64,000 bases of DNA, from NCBI RefSeq assembly GCF_003957375.1, contig NZ_CP025473.1, positions 1,141,501-1,205,500 of the forward strand, read 5' to 3'. A program made the position numbers and the translations under genes. The notes beneath the pieces were generated by a model. The model worked only from the letters and a program-made list of their open reading frames with translations, made no database searches and was not told where the DNA came from. Origin of the DNA: Enterococcus mundtii. Its GTDB lineage: Bacteria > Bacillota > Bacilli > Lactobacillales > Enterococcaceae. Positions 58,341-64,000 of the stretch are shown here, in pieces (position 1 is the stretch's first letter; every line of letters begins with the position of its first letter).

Positions 58341-58367
58341 GGTCATGAATTTTTTCATGGCTTTTTT
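58341..58367 (+). terminator. Attenuator-type terminator before the ABC-F gene
   Basis: 8-bp stem GTCATGAA / TTCATGGC with a TTTT loop, followed by TTTTTT, ending 23 bases before the ABC-F start. GGTCAT at its base can instead pair with ATGACC (58280-58285), just after the leader-peptide stop, as a possible antiterminator. Confidence 0.65.
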
Positions 58368-58390
58368 GATTGGTCTTAAGGAGCGAGAAA

Positions 58391-59974
58391 ATGTATATTC
58401 AAGCGAATAAGATCAGTAAAAATTATAGTGGCGTACCTCTTTTTGCAAATTTGAATTGCACACTCAATAAACAAGACAAAATCGGATTGATCGGACAAAA
58501 TGGAACTGGGAAAACAACTCTTCTTCAAATGTTGATCGGGTCTGAAGGTGTTGATGAAGGGACAGTTAGTAGAAAAAAAGGGCTGTCGATTGGTTATATT
58601 CCACAGAAAATGGAAAATGGCTCAATCGTTACTTTTGACTATGTGTATCAAAGCTTCAAAGACATCCAAGAATTGCAAACACAACTCACTTACTATGAAG
58701 AAAAAATGTGTATCGCAACAGAAGATCTGGACCATATCATGAAAGTATATGGCGACTTGCAGCAACGATTTGAGACGATGGGCGGATATGGATTAGAAGA
58801 TCGGATCACGAGTGTTTTGAAAGGATTAGATCTTGCAGAACAAATTGAAATACCGCTTGATCAATTAAGCGGAGGCGAACGTATTCGAGTAGAATTAGCC
58901 AAAGTACTATTACAAGAAAATGATGTCCTTCTATTAGATGAGCCAACCAATCATCTTGATCTCGACTCTGTACAATGGTTAGAAGAATATCTGAAATTGA
59001 CAAATTGTGCGTTCCTCGTGATTTCCCATGATCGTGCGTTTCTTGACAATGTAGTCAGAAAAATCATGGAGATCGAGGACGGTCAGATAATCGAATATTC
59101 GGGAAATTATAGTCGTTACATGACGTTGAAAAAACAACGGATACAGGAACTTCAAAAAAATCATGAACTTCAGCAAAAAGAAATCAAACGATTGAAAGGA
59201 ATGATACGACGCTATCGTCAATGGGGAAATGAAGGGGACAATGAAGCATTCTTCAAAAAAGCAAAAGAAATCGAGCGCCGATTAGAAAAAATGACACTGA
59301 TCAATGCGCCTAAGGTCCCCCGCGAAAAACTAACTACAATCAGTCAAGAAGATCTGTCGGGGAAAGAAGTGTTAGTTGCCAAAAATATAAAGAAAACAGT
59401 AGGTAAAAAATGTTTGTTTTCAGATAGTTCGTTTAAGGTCTATCGTGGTGAGCGGATCGCCATATTAGGTAAGAATGGTTCTGGGAAATCAACGCTATTA
59501 AAAGTAGTGATGGGGGAAATAGGAGTAGATGAAGGGGCCATTAAAACTGGCGCAAGTTTGTCAATTGGCTATTTACCTCAACGCTTAACGTTTGATCAAC
59601 CAGAACAACGGATATTGAATTATGCTAAATACCTGATACCTGATGAACAGAAAGCACGACAAGTATTAGCGAAATTTGGATTCTTTAGTGGGGATGTCGC
59701 TAAAAGGATCAAAGATCTTTCTGGCGGAGAACAAGTAAGGCTGTGCCTCTTGAAACTATTCCAAAAGAAATTCAATGTATTGATCTTAGATGAACCAACC
59801 AATCACTTGGATATCTATGTAAGAGAAGAAATCGAAGAATTATTGTTTACATTTACCGGTACCATTTTAGCAGTTACTCATGATCGCTATTTCTTGCGAA
59901 AGAATTTCGATCAGATATTATTAGTGAAGGATAAAAAAATCGAAAAGCTATTGTATGAGGATCATTCATTTTAG
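58391..59974 (+). CDS. ABC-F family ATPase (possible ribosome-protection protein)
   Basis: Soluble twin-ATPase of the ABC-F class, with no membrane domain. 527 residues: NBD1 (Walker A GQNGTGKTT, signature LSGGE, Walker B LLLDEPTNHLD), a charged interdomain linker (~240-310; KNHELQQKEIKRLKGMIRRY, extended with RQWGNEGDNEAFFKK), and NBD2 (GKNGSGKST, LSGGEQ, LILDEPTNHLD). ATG 58391 follows AAGGAG. ABC-F proteins act on the ribosome, either as housekeeping translation factors or as resistance factors against lincosamides, streptogramins, pleuromutilins or macrolides. The upstream leader and attenuator favour an inducible resistance type, but the subfamily cannot be fixed by eye. Confidence 0.9.
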   Translation: MYIQANKISKNYSGVPLFANLNCTLNKQDKIGLIGQNGTGKTTLLQMLIGSEGVDEGTVSRKKGLSIGYIPQKMENGSIVTFDYVYQSFKDIQELQTQLTYYEEKMCIATEDLDHIMKVYGDLQQRFETMGGYGLEDRITSVLKGLDLAEQIEIPLDQLSGGERIRVELAKVLLQENDVLLLDEPTNHLDLDSVQWLEEYLKLTNCAFLVISHDRAFLDNVVRKIMEIEDGQIIEYSGNYSRYMTLKKQRIQELQKNHELQQKEIKRLKGMIRRYRQWGNEGDNEAFFKKAKEIERRLEKMTLINAPKVPREKLTTISQEDLSGKEVLVAKNIKKTVGKKCLFSDSSFKVYRGERIAILGKNGSGKSTLLKVVMGEIGVDEGAIKTGASLSIGYLPQRLTFDQPEQRILNYAKYLIPDEQKARQVLAKFGFFSGDVAKRIKDLSGGEQVRLCLLKLFQKKFNVLILDEPTNHLDIYVREEIEELLFTFTGTILAVTHDRYFLRKNFDQILLVKDKKIEKLLYEDHSF

Positions 59975-59992
59975 CTCAAAAAAGTATATAAA

Positions 59993-60040
59993 AAATAGTA
60001 GTAAGCTCAACGATGTCTGAGCTTACTACTATTTTATTTT
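59993..60040. terminator. Bidirectional terminator between ABC-F gene and uppP
   Basis: 17-bp stem AAATAGTAGTAAGCTCA / TGAGCTTACTACTATTT, 8-base loop, with an A-run on one side and Ts on the other. Confidence 0.9.
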
Positions 60041-60089
60041 GTTGTTGCGCTTACCAATCATTTAGCTAGTTTGCGATGAGCATATCAAA

Positions 60090-60923
60090 TTACATGGCGA
60101 TGAACCAGTAACCGATCAAGATGATCCCTAGAATGATACGATACCAGCCAAAAACAGTAAAGTCATTACGTTTCAAGTAGTTGATCAAGAACTTGATCGC
60201 AAAAATCGAAACGATGAATGAAACCACAGTACCCACTAAAAGAATAACTGTTTCTTCCATTTGGAAGGTGTTACCATCAGCAAGGTATTTCACGATCTTT
60301 AATCCACTGGCACCAAACATCACGGGAATGCCAAGGAAAAATGAGAACTCAGTGGCAACGAAGCGGGAAGCACCAATCAGGATTGCTCCAAGGATCGTAG
60401 CGCCGGAGCGTGAAGTCCCTGGTATCAAAGCCAAGACTTGGAAAGCCCCAATCAGAATCGCTGCTTGGAAAGTCAAATCATTCAGGTTTGACCAACGAGG
60501 TGTTTTATTTTTGTTTCGCTTTTCAACAATGATAAAACCGATACCGTAAACGATCAAGGCGATCGCTACTGGTAAAAATTTATAAAAATGGGCATCTAAC
60601 CAATCGTCCAATAATAAACCAATAATAGCTGCTGGCACACAAGCAACAAGTACTTTTGACCATAAAACCCACGTATCTTTTTTCTCGATCGAGGATTTGC
60701 TTGGTGCAAAAGGATTCAACTTGTGGAAATACAAAACAACGACGGCTAAAATCGCTCCTAATTGGATCACGACATTGAACATCGACATGAATTGTGAACT
60801 TGCATCAAGCTTGATGAATTCATCTGCTAAGATCAAATGTCCTGTACTACTGATTGGCAGCCACTCTGTGATTCCTTCAATGATTCCTAGAATCGCTGCT
60901 TTTATGATATTTGCAAAAAACAT
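60090..60923 (-). CDS. uppP: Undecaprenyl-diphosphatase UppP (BacA)
   Basis: Membrane phosphatase that recycles undecaprenyl pyrophosphate for cell-wall synthesis; overproduction confers bacitracin resistance in other bacteria. 277 residues, about eight helices, with the two catalytic motifs [16 protein letters not shown] and [10 protein letters not shown]. The start at 60923 follows GGAAGGAA; a longer frame adds MGRKEF over the ribosome binding site. Confidence 0.96.
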   Translation of the reverse strand: MFFANIIKAAILGIIEGITEWLPISSTGHLILADEFIKLDASSQFMSMFNVVIQLGAILAVVVLYFHKLNPFAPSKSSIEKKDTWVLWSKVLVACVPAAIIGLLLDDWLDAHFYKFLPVAIALIVYGIGFIIVEKRNKNKTPRWSNLNDLTFQAAILIGAFQVLALIPGTSRSGATILGAILIGASRFVATEFSFFLGIPVMFGASGLKIVKYLADGNTFQMEETVILLVGTVVSFIVSIFAIKFLINYLKRNDFTVFGWYRIILGIILIGYWFIAM

Positions 60924-61026
60924 AAATTCCTTCCTTCCCAATTAAAATACAACATTTAGTATACCGTTCTTTGTTTCCAAAGCCAAATTGTTTCTTTGAG
61001 ATTAATACAAAAATAAAGGACTTCAA

Positions 61027-61060
61027 AAAAAGTACACTGAAATCAAAAGACTTCAATGTA
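61027..61060 (-). terminator. Terminator after histidine phosphatase gene
   Basis: On the reverse strand AAGTACATTGAAG / TTTCAGTGTACTT around an 8-base loop, followed by TTTTTT. Confidence 0.85.
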
Positions 61061-61076
61061 CTTATTCAATGACTCA

Positions 61077-61781
61077 TCACATAAATGATTCTCTTGTCTG
61101 TTGTTTTCCTTGTTCGATATAACTGGTATCGTTGACACTTTCAATTGAAAAACGACCATTTTTATAGGTTACTTTTGTGACACTACCATTTAACAATCCA
61201 GCACGAACTGGTTGAGAAGGATCGATCAAGCTAAGAAGAAAAGCAATCGTTAGGCCGTGGGAGACGACTAAAACATTGCCGCCATTGTTCTTCTCACACT
61301 GATGGGCAATATCTTCAAAACCTGACCAGACACGTTCTTTTAATTCGGCATAAGGTTGCGCCCAGCCAGCAGTATCCGTCTCATAGATGGCATTAGCGAT
61401 TTGTTCAAAGGTCACATCTGTGGTGAACATCTCATCGTATGTTTGAAAATTTAGTACACGAGGAATGACACCCCACATCTCCATGTCGTAGCCACCTTCT
61501 AGCGAACCAAAACACCATTCACGAATCCGTTTATCAATAAAGTAAGGAATTTCTTTCCCTTTTGTATGTTCGCTTAAAACGATCCGTGCCGTTTCGATTG
61601 CACGACCACTGTCGCTTGAATAGGCGTAAGAAAAATCGATATCTTTTAGACCTTTACCTAAAAAATGGATACCTTCTTGTCCTTGTTTCGTCAATGGTGT
61701 GTCACACCAGCCTTGCACACGTTCAATCGTATTGAACATTGTTTTACCATGACGGACGATATACAGGGTTGTTTCACTCAT
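61077..61781 (-). CDS. Histidine phosphatase (phosphoglycerate mutase-like) family protein
   Basis: 234 residues. The catalytic RHG in LYIVRHGKTMFN, the GWCDTPLTKQG region, SDSGRAIETA, the REWCFGSLEGG loop and the second His in VVSHGLTIAF mark the family. It is probably a phosphatase of small phosphorylated metabolites rather than a glycolytic mutase; substrate unknown. It lies 23 bases downstream of the MBL-fold gene and was probably transcribed with it. Confidence 0.9.
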   Translation of the reverse strand: MSETTLYIVRHGKTMFNTIERVQGWCDTPLTKQGQEGIHFLGKGLKDIDFSYAYSSDSGRAIETARIVLSEHTKGKEIPYFIDKRIREWCFGSLEGGYDMEMWGVIPRVLNFQTYDEMFTTDVTFEQIANAIYETDTAGWAQPYAELKERVWSGFEDIAHQCEKNNGGNVLVVSHGLTIAFLLSLIDPSQPVRAGLLNGSVTKVTYKNGRFSIESVNDTSYIEQGKQQTRESFM

Positions 61782-61804
61782 GTTGAACGACCTCCTAAGT
61801 TTGA

Positions 61805-62431
61805 TTAAGCGTTAAAAAATGGGTTTGTTTTTTTCTCGTGTTCAATCGTTGTTGGTTCTCCATGGCCAGGATAGACCACAAATTCATTTGGTAGAACAAA
61901 AAGTTGTGTCGTGATGCTATAGAGTAACTGCTCTAAATTACCGGTGTAGAGATCGGTGCGACCAATACTCCCTTTAAAGAGTGCGTCTCCCGATATCACG
62001 AAGTCATCGAAAATAAAGCTAACACTACCGGCTGAATGACCAGGTGTTGGAACGACTTCAAATGACATATTCCCAAGACGGTATTGTTTCATTTCAAATT
62101 CATATTCCGCAGGAGAAACAATGATATTATCCATATCATCATGGCGACCAAGTCCTGAGAGATTCAAGATTGGATCTCCAAGCCATTCTTGTTCTATTGG
62201 ACTGACATAGACAGGGATCTCATAGGTATTTCTCAACGCTTCGACAGCGCCAATGTGGTCGTAATGCGTATGCGTTAGTAAGATAGCGACAGGTTGTTGC
62301 TGGATCTTCTTGATTTGTTCTTGGATCATTTCAGCGTCAGCTCCTGGATCAATGATCAGAAGCGCTTCGTCGTTGTAGACAAGGTAACAGTTTTCCTCGA
62401 TTGTTCCAGTTTTTAATTGTAAAACATGCAT
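61805..62431 (-). CDS. MBL-fold metallo-hydrolase (glyoxalase II-like, YqgX type)
   Basis: 208 residues with the metal-binding THTHYDHIGAV (HxHxDH), PTPGHSAGSVSF, a GDALFKGSIGRTDL Asp motif and the final YPGHGEPT. It is short, lacking the full glyoxalase II C-terminal domain, as in B. subtilis YqgX. Hydrolysis of S-lactoylglutathione-like or bacillithiol thioesters is possible but unproven. First gene of the pair. Confidence 0.9.
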   Translation of the reverse strand: MHVLQLKTGTIEENCYLVYNDEALLIIDPGADAEMIQEQIKKIQQQPVAILLTHTHYDHIGAVEALRNTYEIPVYVSPIEQEWLGDPILNLSGLGRHDDMDNIIVSPAEYEFEMKQYRLGNMSFEVVPTPGHSAGSVSFIFDDFVISGDALFKGSIGRTDLYTGNLEQLLYSITTQLFVLPNEFVVYPGHGEPTTIEHEKKTNPFFNA

Positions 62432-62601
62432 AAAAGAAAACCTCCAACTTTTAAAAATTCTTTCTTCTATCGTTCGATATAAGTATAACGCAAATATGGA
62501 TCAGAAACAAAAGTGTCTACTTTTATAACATCAGTTATCTGAATTGTCAGATTATATGAAAAGTGTTTAAAAATTTTAAACGGAAGAATAGAAAATTTTC
62601 A

Positions 62602-62629
62602 TTGATTTTTCATTTACTCTTGTTACATT
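62602..62629 (+). promoter_or_regulatory. Promoter of candidate sRNA
   Basis: TTGATT (62602-62607), 16-base spacer, TACATT (62624-62629) with an extended TGT. Confidence 0.45.
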
Positions 62630-62635
62630 GAGTGT

Positions 62636-62699
62636 ATCCAAAAATCCAAATTCTATATCCTATATCCCTGCTTATCCGAGCAGGGTGTTTTTGTTTTTT
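62636..62699 (+). ncRNA. Candidate ~65-base small RNA with repeated ATCC motifs
   Basis: Begins near 62636 and ends in a factor-independent terminator (CCCTGCT / AGCAGGG, 6-base loop, TGTTTTTGTTTTTT). There is no reading frame. Five ATCC motifs occur in ~42 bases, the last in the terminator loop. No neighbouring + strand gene lies upstream whose transcript this could end: the adjacent gene is divergent. It occupies the 315-base gap before the helicase gene. Confidence 0.5.
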
Positions 62700-62746
62700 G
62701 CGAAACGGTCTATTTTGCGGTACTCTAATACAAGAAGGAGGCGACC

Positions 62747-64000
62747 ATGGTGAAAAAATCTAAAATATCTGTCCGTCACTTAGTCGAGTTCATCTTGCGT
62801 CGCGGAAGTATCGATAATCGAAAGAAAAGTAATCATACCGCCTTGGAAGGTGCAAAAATCCATCGCAAGCTCCAAAAAGAAGCAGGCGAAGAGTATCAAA
62901 AAGAAGTGTTCTTACAAACCAGCGTACAGCTTGATCCTTATGAACTGATCGTTGAAGGACGAGCAGATGGTATCTTCAAAAAAGAGGGTGTGTACCACAT
63001 CGACGAAATTAAAACGTCGGAACCACGCTTTGAAGATTTAGAACCTGAACAAGTCGAATTGTTTTTTCATCAAGCAAGAGTGTACGCCTATATTTATAGT
63101 CAAGTAAACAACTTAGAGGAGATCAACCTCCAGCTAACCTATTATCAAACCACAGAAGAAGTGATCACACGGAAAGTGGAACATCAGACGAGAGAACAAC
63201 TGGAAGTGTTTTTTAAAAAACTGACCGAGGATTACCAAGAGTGGTTGATTTTTCAGGAAAATTGGCGCACGGTACGTAATGCCTCATTGATGGCACTAAA
63301 GTTTCCATACGAAGAGTATCGTAAAGGACAAAGGGAACTGGCAGTTGCTGCCTATAAAACGATCCGGACAAAACAAAAACTGTTCGCGGAAGCCCCCACT
63401 GGTACTGGAAAAACGATCTCTACATTATTCCCAGCCTTAAAGGCGATTGGAGAAGATGAAGGAGAACGTATTTTTTACCTAACCGCGAAAACTATTACGA
63501 GACAGGTGGCTGAAGATGCATTAGCAGCGTTAAAAGATGTTGGAGCTGAGACAAAAAGTGTGACCTTGACTGCGAAAGATAAGATTTGCTTCTTAGATGA
63601 GACAACGTGTAATCCGGACCAATGCCCTTATGCAAATGGCTATTATAATCGAATCAACGAGGGGTTATGGGATTTATTGAACCACGAAAACCAGATCACT
63701 CGTGAGGTGATTGAGAAATATGCGAAGAAACATACTTTATGTCCATTTGAACTCTCTTTAGATGTCAGCTTATGGTGTGACGTGATCATCGGAGATTACA
63801 ACTATCTTTTCGACCCAACGGTTTACTTGAGACGTTTTTTTGATGAAGAGAAAAATGAAGATCATCTTTTCTTGATCGATGAAGCACACAATTTAGTCAA
63901 TCGTTCAAGAGAAATGTATTCTGCTGAGTTATCTTATGGAAAAGCACGTAAAGTCTATGGAGAGATCCCGAAGGAATTTAAAAAACTACGTCGTCGATGG
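62747..64000 (+). CDS. DinG/Rad3-type helicase with N-terminal PD-(D/E)XK-like domain, partial
   Basis: First 418 residues; it runs off the window. AAGGAGG precedes ATG 62747. The N-terminal ~1-190 contains GRADGIF followed by HIDEIKT, a D..ExK arrangement typical of PD-(D/E)XK nuclease folds. The superfamily 2 helicase part has Walker A EAPTGTGKTIS (~216), LTAKTITRQVAED, four Cys spaced for an Fe-S cluster (ICFLDETTC, DQCP, TLCPFE; ~281-333) and the DEAH box LIDEAHNLVN (~377). This is the XPD/DinG class with an Fe-S domain, probably a DNA repair helicase. The remaining motifs lie beyond the edge. Confidence 0.88.
   Translation, partial: MVKKSKISVRHLVEFILRRGSIDNRKKSNHTALEGAKIHRKLQKEAGEEYQKEVFLQTSVQLDPYELIVEGRADGIFKKEGVYHIDEIKTSEPRFEDLEPEQVELFFHQARVYAYIYSQVNNLEEINLQLTYYQTTEEVITRKVEHQTREQLEVFFKKLTEDYQEWLIFQENWRTVRNASLMALKFPYEEYRKGQRELAVAAYKTIRTKQKLFAEAPTGTGKTISTLFPALKAIGEDEGERIFYLTAKTITRQVAEDALAALKDVGAETKSVTLTAKDKICFLDETTCNPDQCPYANGYYNRINEGLWDLLNHENQITREVIEKYAKKHTLCPFELSLDVSLWCDVIIGDYNYLFDPTVYLRRFFDEEKNEDHLFLIDEAHNLVNRSREMYSAELSYGKARKVYGEIPKEFKKLRRRW

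Overview
This 64 kb window is chromosomal DNA of a low-GC Gram-positive coccus, almost certainly an Enterococcus (faecium/hirae/mundtii side of the genus). The basis is gene content and order: purEKB/purCSQLFMNHD, pdhABCD with a two-lipoyl E2, ylaN-ftsW-pyc, ylbC/F/G-rsmD-coaD-sepM, comEA-comEB-comEC-holA-rpsT, LPXTG anchoring, and short AT-rich spacers with strong AGGAGG sites. No rRNA, tRNA, IS element, prophage or CRISPR array was seen.

Layout. 1-743: end of an NCS2 purine permease. 1187-14648: the complete de novo IMP pathway, in two transcription units (purEKB, then purCSQLFMNHD) separated by a small reverse gene. Both units have the same promoter architecture, with a PurBox-like element at the same distance upstream. 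14.7-19.7 kb: an aldo/keto reductase, a coiled-coil orphan protein, GMP reductase (guaC) with its own PurBox core, and a MocR-type regulator. 20.2-25.4 kb: pyruvate dehydrogenase complex. 25.5-28.8 kb: yktA, an inositol-phosphatase-like gene and typA. 29.3-34.4 kb: a very large LPXTG-anchored surface protein with five ~220-residue repeats, split by one frameshift. 34.8-45.8 kb: recQ, ylaN, ftsW, pyc and the ylb/rsmD/coaD/sepM block. 46.1-52.2 kb: an orphan basic protein, the comE locus (comEB frameshifted), holA and rpsT. 52.4-53.7 kb: a candidate sRNA and small reverse-strand genes. 54.2-56.4 kb: an accessory cassette that reads as a type VII-secreted lipase toxin module (DUF1310-like protein, GHSLG lipase with C-terminal helical domain, two small helical partners). 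56.6-57.9 kb: PadR regulator plus HAAS-type membrane protein with a palindromic operator. 58.1-60 kb: an ABC-F ATPase behind a leader peptide and attenuator. 60-62.4 kb: uppP, a histidine phosphatase and an MBL-fold hydrolase. 62.6 kb: a second candidate sRNA. 62747-end: a DinG/Rad3-type helicase, cut by the window edge.

Three genes (surface protein, comEB, lipase) each carry an apparent single-base deletion inside a homopolymer run. They are either real mutations or phase-variable switches, or assembly errors. A ~150-bp dispersed repeat with a terminator-like hairpin occurs three times, each directly downstream of a gene. The most unusual content is the lipase cassette, the attenuated ABC-F leader, the repeat family, the two sRNA candidates and the matched PurBox promoters.
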